The notes: generated by a model from the letters alone, not told the origin. DNA of 64,000 nt from Deinandra increscens subsp. villosa (GCA_039602395.1 JBCNJP010000013.1:22953254-23017253); one strand, 5' to 3'; numbered from the stretch's first letter, positions 23,736 through 36,077 are shown. A program made the numbers and translations.

Positions 23736-26700
23736 TGTAACACCTTGTTAATTCTGGTAAATCGTGGGGGAAATTTTTCCATTTAAAAAACTGGACTCAG
23801 TAAGCCCAGTTAGGCCCGTTAGGCCCATTAAGAGAATTATGGCCCATCAAAGGCCCAATCCATACTCGAGGTCCAGATAATTCGTTATAAATATTTTAAC
23901 GATTCGTTATGAAGTACAAGGTGTTGCGGATCGAGAAACGATGAAATCGGTAAACGGGACTGTTACGCGATATTAACCGAAAAGAACGTATTTAATTATT
24001 TAAGATGGCTTTACCAACCCTAGAAATTTATAAATATTCTTCTAAGTGTTTACTGAGATTTACAGTCATGGAAATATATTTGGTTCGCGAAATGGAGATA
24101 AACGAGATTCGTGTCGGATACGCGTTTTATACCGCCCGTTCGACCGAATATTTATCAGACTATATATATATAATCTGTCATTTTAAGTATTCCGAGACTA
24201 TTTAAAAGGCTTTTATTATACTTCAGTCACTCGGGATTTATTGTGAATTATTTATTTGATAATCAGTATTTAACGTGTTCGGATAACGCGGTATAATACC
24301 TGCTAATTTAATTCCCCTCTACCAAAAATCCTAAGTATAAAAGGACCCTTCTTTGTCCTTTACCTCATTTCCCATTCACACATTTAGAGAAAAGAGAGAG
24401 AGAGAGGGAGCTCTCGTGAGAAAGCAAGAACCGGCCACCAGTCCGGCGAAGAATCCGGCCACCAGGCGGTGGTCAGACGGTGGTTTTCCGGCGGCGTCGC
24501 GGTGGTTCACGGCGGCGACCTCCATTCTTCTACCCTTTTCTCCTTTTCCTTTCCTTCTGCACCTGGTTCCCGTTTCTGAGATCGGGGTGCGTGTAAATAA
24601 GTCGAGCGGCGGCGGCAGCCGCTCGTCACAGCCGTGGTTACACCGTCAGCGGCGGCGCTGCTCCCCTCTCATACTTCGGCGACCTAAAAACCCACTGATG
24701 GGTAAGCTTTTCGTTCCATTTTCATGTTTTTTTCTTTTATCTTAGTTGGTAATCTTCTTCTTATGTTCCGATTTTAACATGCATATTCAGATCTGAGTTG
24801 TGTGGTGATGTTATGATGATGATGGTGGTGGTTTCGCGGTGGTGGTAGCTCGACCGGCGGCAGCCATGGCCTCCGGCCGCCGGAAATGCCTCTAATGATG
24901 ATGTTGAGGTGATGTTTGGCTAGAAAATGGTTGTAGAGAAGATTTAGATTGTTTGGATGTGAGTTTTGATAGAAATGAGTCAACTCGACACCGAGTCAAC
25001 CGAGTCGACTCGGTAAACAAGCTGGTCAACAGATTTGGATGGTCAAACGATGTCAAATTCAAAAACCGAACTTACAGTATTGTTCGTGACGAAAAATCTT
25101 GCGGGATAGACTACTTATTCGTTAATTTTGGTGTCGGGTCAAGAAAGTCAAAGAAAGTCAACCGGGTCAAACCCGTGATGAATCTGGTCAACGTTTTTGA
25201 AGGGTCAAACGAGGTCAAATATGGAAACCGAGCATGGATTATTGTTCGTGACGAAATTCTACTTGGAATGGACTATTTACTCGTCGAATTCGGAAAAGTT
25301 TAGCATTATACGGTTAACCGGATTCGAGTCTGCGTACCGACCGGAAGGTATAACTGTGTTCATTATCTCATTATCGTTATGATGATATTATGTACACGTC
25401 GTGTGAGGAACGTTCTGTCAAACATAAGTATTATTGTATATAAAACTACGATAACAAGAAATATATATATATATATAATGTGTTTATTACAAATTTTATG
25501 TGATAAACTTATGATTTCATAATTAACGTAATTGTGAACTTATGATGACAAAACCATGATATTATAAAAGTATGCTTTTATATAAATCGAAATCAAACAA
25601 ATATGGGATATTTTGTAAACATATGAGTTAACCGATCTTAGAGATTATATACATAATATAAACTATGATTTTATGCTATATACTGTTATGATTTCATGTG
25701 AACTATAAGACGGATAAATATATACAAAACCTATGACTTTATGTGAAGTAATATTATGAATTATTATTAACAAGTTATGATTTCATGTGAACTATAAGAC
25801 GGATAAATATATACAAAACCTATGATTTTATGTGAAGTAATATTATGAATTATTATTAACAAATTATGATTTCATGTGAACTATAAGATGGATAAATATA
25901 TATATAAAATCTATGATTTCATGTAAATAATATCATGATTTTATGTGAAATAGGATTAAGTAAACTCTTGCATAAAAACTATGATTTCATGTGAAAAGTA
26001 AATAGATAAATCTATATCTAAAAGCTATGATTTTATGTAAATCATAAATAGATTGATATATACATAAGTCATGATTTTATATAACCTTTGAAGTATTATA
26101 AAACATAACCCGATCGAGACTCGAGTGATATCGTTTAATTTAGATAATCTGTCAAACAGGCCACACGACCGTATTGTCACTAAAGGCATACGACCGTGTT
26201 CGGCAGGAACTGTTTATTTAGAGATTGACAGATAAATTACGATCGTAACCGGGTTTAGGCCATACGACTGTATTGGGACATCCAGTGGTATTGGGACCTC
26301 AACCGACAGACGTATCGTATCGTTTAAGGCACGGAGCACAACCGAGCCTAACCAGTATTATTACTGTGTTAAATTTAAGTGTACCTATACTTGTTTAGGT
26401 CAGTGAATTCTCCAAACTTAACAGGACGTTAAGCTTTGTCTAGGCATTGCATCTATGACATCTGTGGATTGTACGCAATCCTATCCGTATGACTTTGTAT
26501 TCCGAAGATCTGTGAGTCCTCTGACTTCCCTCATGTTATTTAACTGTTTGATATAATACTTCTGTTCTGATGTATCTGTTATATTTGTTATGAATATCTT
26601 GTCGAACACTGTAAGTCAGAATGCCCTGTGTTGAACGATCCATCTTGTCGAACATCTGACTTTCTGGTCATTAAGGTTGAGACCACTAGGCATATAAGGG

Positions 26701-27362
26701 ATTATAGCGGCCGTTATAGTTGAACGATCCATATTCACCCGGATCCTCTAGTATTAATTTACTAGGGGGAATATGTACTTATATGTTGAACTTAAAAAAA
26801 AAAGAAAAATCTACTCGCAGAGGGTGTACGGCTACGCGCAACGTGCCCATAGAGTATCTGAGTGTTGACCTTGGGTGCGATCTGATATTGCATAACAGGC
26901 ATATGTATTTGAAAACTGTTAATGTGATGATGGTAGTTAAGACTCACCAACAACGTCTGTTGTTGACTCTGTGTTGACTTATGTTGCAGGTAAGTGTGTG
27001 TAGGTGATGATGTATTTGTACATGAACGTTGGGGTACTGGCTGTGGCTATCTGTTTTGAGCTTGTACAATTTAACTGATGTACGTATGTTGTTCAGTGCA
27101 TGTTATGACTACAATTCCTTGATATATGTACCATTTGTTTGTTCAGTCCCAGGTCTATCCGGGACTACCGATTCCATTAGGTCGTCTATGAGGTGCTTAG
27201 TGCATCCTCGGTCAGAGTCAATCTAAGGTTTCTCTGTGTGGACTGGACGTCCGTGTTTGTTGTAAGTTTATTTCTGTTGTTGGTGCCTAGTGAACTGATA
27301 CGGACAGCCGGTCCCACACCCTCCCCCGCACCTGGCAGGGAGCGGCGGAAGGGGGTGTTACA
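23736..27362 (+). mobile_element. 3' LTR of the gypsy element
   Basis: 3627 bases, TGTAACACC to GGTGTTACA, followed by CCAAG. Its TATA box is at 24336-24344, GTCAA cluster at 24979-25218 and AT-rich word array at 25506-26085. It keeps about 170 bases (roughly 25995-26163) that the 5' LTR lost. It has an insertion-like repeat near 26630-26665. Confidence 0.9.
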
Positions 27363-27367
27363 CCAAG
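27363..27367 (+). repeat. Target-site duplication CCAAG, right copy
   Basis: Matches 15463-15467. Copia RT coding resumes exactly here. Confidence 0.95.
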
Positions 27368-28105
27368 CCTATCTCCACTCCCATGGCATCCAGACCTCTA
27401 CTGACAGCAGATGCAGATGGAGAATCAGTGAGTGAATTCATGTATCGGTCGATGATCGGATCTCTCATGTACTTGACAACAAGCCTGCCAGATATCATGC
27501 ATGCAGTGTATGTGTGTGCACGTTACCAGGCTAATCCTAAACTCTCTCATTTAGCTGCTGTTAAACATATTTTTAGGTATCTGAAGGGCAGGTCTCGGCT
27601 TGGACTTTGGTATCCTAAGAATAATGATTTTCAATTATTTGCGTTTACTGACAGTGATTATGGAGGTAGTGGCTTTGACAGGAAATCTACAACTGGTGGG
27701 TGTCAGTATTTGGGAGATAGACTCATCTCATGGCAGAGCAAGAAGCAGCATACCGTTTCCAAGTCAACTGCCGAAGCTGAATATGTGGCAGCATCAGCTG
27801 GATGCTCACAGGTAGTATGGATTCAGAATCAGCTCACTGAGTACGGTATGGAATTTCTTAATACTCCAATCTTTTATGATAATGCTGCTGCTCTGCAAAT
27901 TGTCAAGAATCCTGTTCAACATTCCAAAACAAAGCACATAGATATCAAGGTACATTTCATTCTTGATTGCTATGATAGGAAGTTGATTCAGCTCGAAAAG
28001 GTAAATTTCGATCAAAATGTTTCTGACCTTTTCACAAAACCCCTTCCTTGTCTAAATTTTGAAATGTGTGTTGAAAGCCTAAGGATGATTGCCTTCGAGG
28101 AATGA
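27363..28105 (+). pseudogene. Element B RT C terminus and RNase H
   Basis: The RT frame cut at 15467 resumes at once (KPISTPMASRP). Next come FMYRSMIGSLMYLTTSLPDI and the RNase H domain: FTDSDYGG with its catalytic acids, ISWQSKKQHTVSKSTAEAEY, and NPVQHSKTKHIDIKVHFI with the conserved HSKTKHI block. The frame is open to its own stop at 28105 after VESLRMIAFEE, which is a normal pol end. The piece is intact but lacks the rest of the protein in cis. Confidence 0.95.
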
Positions 28106-29281
28106 TCTGATCAAAACTGTCTGTACATAGTTTTGCTTTTATGTTAGCTTACTTTTGGTTTAAGTTTCATTTAAAAATTTTCATTAAAAAAATGTGTTTT
28201 TGTTTCAAAAGCCTCATAAAAACAGGGGAAGAGATGTTATAGTTTCAGAAAATCCAAAATCTGTTTGAGGTTTTTATGAAGTCTTTTTTTTGTTTGTCTT
28301 GAGTTGGTAGGAAGTGATATAAATGTCCAAGACAATGGGAGACTGACACCTGTAAGGCTGAAGTGAAAGATTGCTCAAAGATGATATGTCGGTAAGCTCA
28401 ACCCAAAACTATGATCATCAATGTAAGTGCAGTAAACTTAACTTCTATATATGTTTAGTTTCCCGTCCTAGTTTACATGGTTTAAAAAACTGAGTCCCAG
28501 CAAAAATGGGTTGAGAGTGGTATCTACCTAGTATTCACTCTCTCGCACGCCATGTTCTGCTGTTATGACAACACCTCAGAAAAGAAAAATGTAAACAAAA
28601 AGAAAAATGAAAATAAAAAGAAAAATAATAAAATAATTATTTTGTTTGGTCTTCTTTGCGTGGTTATGCGGCCGACCTGATCACCAACTGATAATTAAAG
28701 AAATAAGTGTTTGTCATGACGGTGTTGCATGGTTCCTCAAGTAGGGGGTTTGTGAATCCTCAATAAACTCTGAGGTTGGGTAGGTTTTGCTATGAACAAT
28801 TGGGTGTGGGGACGGTTAAACATGACGGTAATATTGTACCATAATTAAGCACTTCAAAATGACTTGATGTGAGTTTGTGTGGTCAAAATTTTGACAATTG
28901 TCTAGAGCGTCGAGTAACAGAAGCGAAAAAGGGTTCCTCAGTCACAGATAAGTCTGGTTTGATCCATGAAAAACATCAGCTTCAAGGCAAGTATGTTTTT
29001 ATCTCGGTTTTAGGTTATCTTAATTTTATGCTTTTTATATTCATTTTGTTTTTTTGTTCTTACAATTTTTTTTTTAATTTTAATTTTCTTATGATCAAGA
29101 TCACACACTCGGGGTATGAGTCTGAGGGGAAGTTTTGTAAATTCATGAAGTTTTTAAAATCAACATTTTTAAGAGATTTATCAATTAAATGAGGTTAGGG
29201 TGCTTTTGATACATTTTGAAATCTTGAAGGGGGTAAATTGAAATTTTTTTAAAAAAAAAAAAAAAAAAACCCTCAACTCCT
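28106..29281. other. Element B region between pol and the second word array
   Basis: 1.2 kb of AT-rich DNA with no supported gene. It ends in an A-run (about 29250-29270) that starts a pyrimidine-rich leader-like stretch. I see no second LTR or PBS here. Confidence 0.6.
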
Positions 29282-29930
29282 CATTTTCTTTCACCATTTA
29301 CGATCTCCCTCTCTCACTCCTCTCTGCGTTTACGATCAGCCCCACCTAAACCCTAACCACCACCTCCTTCTTCACCGGAAAACCACTTCCGACCACCCAC
29401 AGACGAAACCGAGCACACCACCTCCTTCGCAATCTCTTTCCGACCCATACACACACATCAATCGATCTTTTTTCCCTTCGATTCTGTGCTGTAATCCCAG
29501 TTCTTCATGATTTTAGTTATCAATCGGTGATCATTCTCATTTTCTTCATATTTCTTGTCAAAAACTCAAGATTAACAGTTGTGTCAGTGTTTGCGATACT
29601 TAAAAGGTAGTTTTTGGTGTTCATTTTGCATATGTGTTGGTATTTGATGTGTTTAATAGAACTTGCAGGTTCTACAATGGCGGTCACTGTTTTTACGATC
29701 GTTGCGAGGTTGAAGACGACCGTTGGCGTTTACGATCGATGTTTCCGATCGGTGTTTACGATCGGTGTATACGATCGGTGTTTCCGATGCTGTTTACGAT
29801 CGGGCTCATTGTTTACGATTGGGCTAAATCTGGTTTCACTTGACCCTGATCGTAAACCCATATCCCAATCGTGAACCCAAATGTTGGATCGTAAACCCGA
29901 AGTTCGATCGTAAACTCATTAAAAAGTTGG
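29282..29930. repeat. Dispersed-word array 2 of element B and leader-like region
   Basis: TTTACGA occurs forward seven times (two at 29290-29340, five at 29690-29825), along with variants TTTCCGATCGG and TATACGATCGG. Reverse copies (TCGTAAAC) follow at about 29848-29925. Forward and reverse blocks could pair into a long hairpin. Between them, a C- and T-rich stretch with CCTAAACCC and short ATGs looks like an mRNA leader. It lies upstream of the extra ORF, as array 1 lies upstream of gag. Confidence 0.85.
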
Positions 29931-30202
29931 AATTAAAATCGTAGACACTTAATTTAACACAAAATGATTTTATTATCTTGTCAAACTTAATTATTTTAAG
30001 ATAAAATTGAATGTGTTGTTTTTAAGAATGTGTGTTGTTAAAATTGTGATTCAAAATCAAATTCTTTCCTTTGAAGGATTCAATTGATGTTTTTGGAAAT
30101 TAAAAGGATAATCTGATAATCAATTGAACTTCAAGATGATTTTAACAAACATGATTGCTCATTGATATGATTAAGCCTGATGCATTTGTCTCGTTTTCAC
30201 AG

Positions 30203-32784
30203 ATGGCAGAAGAAATGATAGACGAAGAGATTCACTTTGAGAGGGATCACTGTATACCTGCCTATCTTGATGACCCTCCAGAGAGACATATGCAGTTATT
30301 CTACTCACTGGTTGCAGGGATGAACGTATGCAAAATCAATCATGCTCTCATAACAAGCGTGCTGATTGATGAACAACTTGTCAGAGAATTCTGGGGAACT
30401 GCAAGGGCGAATCTCGATAAAACAAGGATCTCAGCAACGGTTCAAAACCGTAAAATCGAGATCGTGGAAGAAGATATCCGCCAAGGGCTGAATATAAATG
30501 ATAAAGCTGAAGACACGATGGAATATTCTAAAACTGCAGTGCTAGACGGTGCACGTCTTTTGGGTTATGAAGGAAAATTCCCGCCGATCTTCAAGAAGCT
30601 CTTGCCACACTACTGGAGGTGTTTGGCACACTACATGCAGAAATCCTTCTTGGGGAAGAGAACAAGCTTTGATCAGCTGAACAAGGTGCATGGCACAACA
30701 TTTGTTGCACTGGCCTTGGACTGGGAGTTTAAATTTTCGAAGATGATGCTCTTAGACTGGATCAGTAATGCTGACTTGAGTGCCTGAGAGCAATTCCTCA
30801 TGACTCCAAGGTTTGTACAGATGGTGATTATGAAGAAGTATCCGATGATCCAATAGAGGGTAGAGAAGCTGGATATATAATTTATGGATGACAGTGTTTT
30901 TGGTCTGCAAACCCAGGATAGAAGGGGAAAGAGTATTTTTTCAAGGAAGACTCGAGTGGACTAAAAGAGGTGCCTTCCCTGAGGTTGCAAGGGAACAAGA
31001 TCAAGAAGAAGATTCCGAAAATGAAGTGCATCCTGTGAATGTGTTTGTTGCTGAAGATCATGATGTGTCAGAAACTGTTCCTGTGAATGTTCAGGGAGAA
31101 ACTGAGAATATACCTTCTGATGAAGAAAATGTGATGGATGACATTTTCCCGGAACATGAGAATCTGACTGACGATATCTATTGGGATCTAGGGCCTATCA
31201 GTCACAAGAGAATGAGGGATGACTTGAACTCTTCTTCAAGCAGTGAATCAATTCCACAAGAGCTAGATGCTAATTTTGCTGTGGAAGATGTGCTAACAGA
31301 ACCCATTCCAGTACGTGAACCTTCACCGAGAAAGAAATCTGATCCTAGAACTATCAGATTTAAATTCCAGAAGACAAGCTCAAGCCTGATGGTGTTTGAA
31401 CATACCGGTGCAAATGTGCAGAATGATGACGTGTCTGAACCTGCAAATGTAGAGAGCACACCCCAGGATGATGATCAGGGTGATGTACAAGAACCAACTT
31501 CGATGCAAACTGAAAGTCCTTTTCTAAATGAACACAACCCAGTTCATGAAGAAAGGAAATTCTTCGAAGTGGATAGCACATTTTTCAAGCCAAGCCTAGT
31601 GAGAGTAAACTTATCTACTGAATCAAGCCAGCCTCCCGTCACTTCAAGCTTTCGTCCGTACCAAGCACTTGTTGAAGAATTTGCTCAAGCTAGTGATCTC
31701 CCTGTAGATCTACGGATAAGTGCCGATCCTCAGATCAACTTCCTCTTATCTCAAAACAGAAAGAGAGAGGGAGAGATTAAAGAACTAAAGGAAGAAAACA
31801 AGAGGTTGAAGGAGAAGGAGAGCAAGAATGAAGCCAGTATTGGGTTTTTATATGCGGGATATCTAGAACTAAGGAAGAAGTTGAAAGATTTGAAGGGAGC
31901 TGATAGCTTAAATGCTCAGGGTGCCCCAGGACAGAGTTCTTCTCAAAGTGCTCAAACTGCTGATAAAGTGCATGAAGATGAAGGTGATGACTCCATGGTG
32001 ATGTCTGACTATGTTCAAGGAGGAAGAATCATCTCAAAAGCACCAGAAAGTCATGAAAATTGGTTCAAGGATTTCTTTCAGGGACCTCCCCCCACACTGT
32101 ACTCAATTGATATGGGTGGCAGTGAAATCGACAAAAGGGGGAGTCGTGAACCTATACTGTGCTGGCACTATGATGGAAAGAGGAAGCTGTTTGCCATGAT
32201 CAGAGACAGGTATAGCCCAATGGAGTACTATAGAACTGGAGGCCAATTTCACTCCTGGACAGAGCCAGAGATCAGAAATTTGTTAAGGGCTCCATTTATA
32301 AACAGATGGAGACCTAGTTCGTGACAATCTGATGAGCCATTTGGCAGAAAATTTTGTGAACTTTGATCTCAAGCAAACCAGATGGGTTGAGACTAGAACA
32401 GATCCAGTAACAGGTGAGCCTGTAGGAGAAGTGAGGGGACCACCCACCAAAATAACTAGAGTAATCAACATGTTAGACGAGATCGAAGATGGTACATTGG
32501 TGAGAAACTTTGATAACTGGTTCTATGATCCAACAACTCACGAGGTGGTGGTGGTTTGCAAGAAGATGCGAGAGTTTCGCTTCTATGATCCAGTTGATTT
32601 GCTGAGGTTTGGAGAGCGCGATATCAAATTCCTATCCACCCAACCTATCCTAGGTGATGAGCATGACCTTGAGAATGCTATAAGGGTGGGAATCTTTCAT
32701 GGAACAGCGAACCGGGTTGTGGAACGTGAATGGTGGTCGGGGAAGGTGTCTAATACATTCAGATTTGATTTGATGCTTCCTTAG
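30203..32784 (+). pseudogene. Extra ORF of element B between pol and 3' LTR
   Basis: About 860 codons in sense orientation, now in three frame segments: to 30787, 30888-32324 and 32332-32784. A stop-rich patch lies at 30785-30890 and a frame change near 32325. I place the start at ATG 30203 (MAEEMIDEE), because a splice-acceptor-like TTTTCACAG directly precedes it. An upstream in-frame ATG at 30155 also exists. The N-terminal 200 residues form a globular-looking domain (REFWGTARANL, LLGYEGKFPPIFKKLLPHYW). The middle is acidic and disordered. At about 31760-31890 a heptad stretch (KEENKRLKEKESKNE) predicts a coiled coil. The C terminus is basic and aromatic. No protease, RT or envelope signature, signal peptide or membrane segment is visible. 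Similar 3' ORFs are, as I recall, common in Asteraceae elements; function unknown. Confidence 0.7.
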
Positions 32785-32803
32785 ATGCTCTAGTGGTTCA
32801 TGC

Positions 32804-32815
32804 CTAGGGGAATAT
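32804..32815 (+). promoter_or_regulatory. Weak polypurine tract of element B
   Basis: CTAGGGGAATAT directly before the 3' LTR start. It is short for a purine tract but in the right place. Confidence 0.5.
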
Positions 32816-33210
32816 TGTTGGGCTATACATTATGAGGCATGAACATTAGATTGGGCTAACATTGGTTTGGGCTACTTGTGTTTACGATTGTGGGCTTGAT
32901 GTGCCGGTTCTACTAGTGGGTTTATGATTGGTTTAGGGTTTTTGTAATGGGTAGTATATAAACCCAACTAGTTTATGATTAGAGTTAGTTGTTGTTTACG
33001 ATTTCCAGCCTCCTTCTTGGTATTTACGATCGTAATCTTCACTCAAATAGAAGTTGATTGTTCTTTATTCAAGATTTGTTTATGTTTGTATGTTCTTCAT
33101 CTCAAATTAAGTCTCGTTCATCATCTTCTAGCTCGAATCAGTCACAAACAAGGTTTCCGCACTTGTTTGTGTTTACGATATCGTGAACAATTGTTGTTTC
33201 AGGACGAACA
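32816..33210 (+). mobile_element. 3' LTR of element B
   Basis: TGTTGGGC...GAACA, 395 bases. It has a TATA-like GTATATAAACCC at about 32952 and four words of the element's own TTTACGA type. The end matches 3389-3454. Next bases GTTTA (33211-33215) would be the target duplication, but the left partner is lost. Confidence 0.9.
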
Positions 33211-34830
33211 GTTTAGTTTTTGAATGTTGAACAAGGTTTTTCGTGATAGAAATAACAGCCGAGTTATCAATGTAAATGGGAGTAGTGAGAAAATTCAAAC
33301 CATAGTCGCGTAACTGCTGTTGGATCCACAAAACTTGTGAACAACAACTTGAAGCAGCCACATACTCCGCCTTAGCAGTAGATATTGCAACCGGAGTTTG
33401 TTTCTTACATTGCCAGGACACTAATCTCTCCCCCAAAAACTAACATCCAGCGGTGGTTGACTTTAAATTGATTTTATAGCCACCATAATCTGAGTCAGAA
33501 TAAGCTGATAACTCGAACTTATCATCATTAGGGTACCAGATACCAAGATCTGGATTGCTCTTCAAATAAGCAAAAATCCATTTTACTGCTACCATATGTG
33601 AAGCCTTGGGAGCTGCCTGGTACATAGCACACAAGCACACAACAAACATTATATCAGGCCGAGATGCAGTTAAGTACATAAGGGAACCTTTCATTGCACA
33701 AAAAAATGTCGAATCAACATTGTCACTAGACTCATCTGGTTCAATACCATGTGAAACCTGGATAGGTGTACTCGGGATCCGGACATCTCTAATTTTAAAA
33801 CAAGCCAAAATAGCGGACACATATTTTGTTTGATGCAAAAATATGCCTTTGGCAGATTGATTTACTTGAAGACCCATAAAGAAACCCATCTCCCCCATCG
33901 AACTCATCTCGAACTTCGTTTGCATGACACGCTCAAATTCCTTGCATAAGCTGTCATTTATGCTTACAAAGATAATATCATCTACATAAACTTGGACCAG
34001 CAGCAAATCCTTCCCAAACTTCTTTGAAAACAGTGTACAATCCACCTTGCCACGTTTAAATCCATTTTCCAGTAGGTGTGTAGAAAGAGTCTCATACCAA
34101 GCCCTTTGAGCCTGATGAAGACCATATAAAGCATTGTCTACCGTTCAGGAAACTCTGGATCATAAAAACCAGTCAGTTGCTTCACATACACTTCTTCACG
34201 AATTTTCCCATTCAGAAACGCACTTTTGACATCCATCTGATATACTTTGAATCCATGATGTGCCGCGAAAGCTAAAAAGATCCTAATAGCCTCAATTCTT
34301 GCTACAGGAGCATATACTTCATTGAAATCAATGCCTTCAATCTGAGAGAAACCCTGAACCACTAACCGAGCCTTGTTTTTGACGATGATACCACAATCAT
34401 CCTTCTTGCATTTGAAAACCCATTTCGTTCCACAAGGTTCTTTAGAATTAGCGGGTAAATCTACGAGATGCCAAACTCCTAATTTCTGAAATTGCTGCAA
34501 TTCTTCCTGCATCGCTTCTACCCAAGAAGCATCTTCTAACGCTTGATCAACATTGGTAGGTTCAACTTGAGACAGAAAACATGAGTGAAATACTTCATTC
34601 TGAACACCAGAATCCCTAATTTCAGCAATTAACGCATCAACAGAATCAGCCAATTGATGCCGTGTGCGCACCCCAGAATTTGGATCGCCAATTATATTCT
34701 CTTGAGGATGTATGTTATGAATCAGAAGCATAGTCGAATCGGGAACCTCAATATTGTCTGCAAGATTATTTAAAGTTGCATCTGCGTCCTCTGGGCTTAA
34801 AAGATCACCAATAGGTAAAGAAACCGGCAC
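33211..34830 (-). pseudogene. Element CF Pol: RT and RNase H, truncated
   Basis: From 34830 the minus strand encodes the pre-RT and RT blocks: ALEDASWVEAMQEEL, KWVFKCKKDDCG, KARLVVQGFSQ, VYAPVARIEAIRIFLAFAA and YQMDVKSAFLNG. A frameshift near 34046-34137 follows. Then come LVQVYVDDIIFVS with catalytic YVDD, the RNase H start SAYSDSDYGG, a stop at 33437-33439, and LVSWQCKKQTPVAISTAKAEY to NLVQHSKTK at 33216. There the insertion of element B removes the rest. Apart from one frameshift and one stop the region is well kept. Confidence 0.9.
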
Positions 34831-35303
34831 TGAAGAACTTGTACTTGGTAGAGAAATTGGATCATCAACAGGTGTTGATTCAGCTTCATGAAACGTACTC
34901 TCATCATCATCAGACGAACTTATTGTTTCTAAGTTAGAAACATTTTGACTAGATGAAGCAGCATTAGAAACACTTGGAAGCTTTGGAACCTATGAACCAG
35001 GAGTAAGTATTGCATGTACCATAGAAACACCTAGAAGTTCTTCAGCAAGCTCATCAGCAAAATCATTATGTGCAGCCGAGAAAGAATCAAATAAGGTCTT
35101 GTAATCAAAAGAAGGAATATCAACCGATTTGGGTGTCAGAAAAGTGTGTCTTTGACAATCCACATTCAAATGATTCTCAATTGTCTTAGAAGAAGGAAAA
35201 TAAACCCGTTTCATTGTATACTGATACCCAACAAAGATGCTTTCAATAGCTTTGGCTTCAAACTTCCCACCTTCCTTGAGAACCGTGCATAAACACCCAA
35301 ATG
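34831..35303 (-). pseudogene. Element CF linker between integrase and RT
   Basis: Degraded coding region joining the integrase C-terminal part to RT, with an open minus-strand piece at 34990-35214 (MKRVYFPSSKTIENHLNV). It is rich in Ser and acidic residues, as usual for this linker. Confidence 0.6.
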
Positions 35304-35306
35304 GCT

Positions 35307-36077
35307 CTAAAAATGCAAATTCGGCTTACGATCCTTAAGTAATTGACAACGTGTCTTGTTGAATCGTTTGACAATCAGAACAGGATTAAGCACATGACAT
35401 GCAGTGTGAACTGCTTCAGACCAAAACTTGCCCGGTAAATGTGCATCAGACAACATAGTTCGTGCCGTCTCAATCAATGTTCGATTCTTTCTTTCAGCAA
35501 CTCTATTCTGTTGAGGAGTGTACGGCGCACTGAACTCTTGTACAATTCCAACAGAATCACAGAAAGCTGTCATTTTGACATTCTTGAATTCGGTACCATT
35601 ATCACTACGGATACGATAGATTTTGAATTTATACATCGATTCAAACTTAGATAAGAATTTCTAAATAGTATTTGGAGTTTCATCCTTTGAATGCAGCGAC
35701 GCCACCCATGAGAAACGGGAAAAATCATCCGTTATCACCAAACAATAAAAACTCCCGTCAACACTTCGAACATTCATCGGATCAAAAAGATCCATATGAA
35801 GCAGCTCTAATGGGGTTACAATCGAATTATGTCGTTTGGACGGAAGAGACTTCTTCCGTTGTTTTCCTTTCTTACAGGAAACACACACATCATTGATTGA
35901 ATACTGATTCTTCAAAACTCCTTCTACCAAATTATTTTTAATCAAGTAGTTCATCTTGCGGTTGTTGATGTGTTTCATACGGAGATGCCACCGAATTGAA
36001 TCTTTTTCAGTAGCCTTTGAGATAAAACAAGTAGCAGCTACAACAGATGAAGATTGATTCATGTTTAACACATACAA
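35307..36077 (-). pseudogene. Element CF integrase
   Basis: Copia integrase in two open pieces separated by a stop near 35660. The zinc finger is seen as WHLRMKHINNRKM ... CVSCKKGKQ. The catalytic acids lie in LHMDLFDPM and ITDDFSRFSW, in IRSDNGTEFKNV, and in VAERKNRTLIETARTML. This DNA-joining enzyme would act in the nucleus on element cDNA. Confidence 0.9.

Larger units (their letters stand above)
15468..27362 (+). mobile_element. Ty3/gypsy element without coding capacity (LARD-like), complete with TSD
   Basis: Two LTRs (3497 and 3627 bases), a PBS directly after the first and a purine tract directly before the second bound a 4.77 kb interior, and both flanks carry CCAAG. The end of the interior (TTTCGGGACGAAATTC then AAGGAGGGGAGAA) and the long TGTAACACC...GGTGTTACA LTRs resemble Tekay-type chromoviruses. 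No gag or pol domain is visible and the longest ORF is about 90 codons, so it must have relied on a related element for proteins. It interrupts the RT of element B. Confidence 0.9.
3389..33210 (+). mobile_element. Element B: nested Ty1/copia retrotransposon with extra 3' ORF
   Basis: The last 66 bases of a 5' LTR end at 3454 and the matching 3' LTR ends at 33210 with the same terminal sequence (GGTTTCCGCACTTGTTT... to ...ACA). Between them, on the plus strand, lie PBS, word array, gag, a coiled-coil/zinc-knuckle region, protease-integrase, RT, RNase H, a second word array, an extra ORF and a 3' LTR. The RT is split by a gypsy element (15468-27362) and by a duplicated block with a CACTA-like element. 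Without the inserts the element is about 11.8 kb, plus the missing LTR start. It sits inside the RNase H of minus-strand element CF. Confidence 0.85.
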
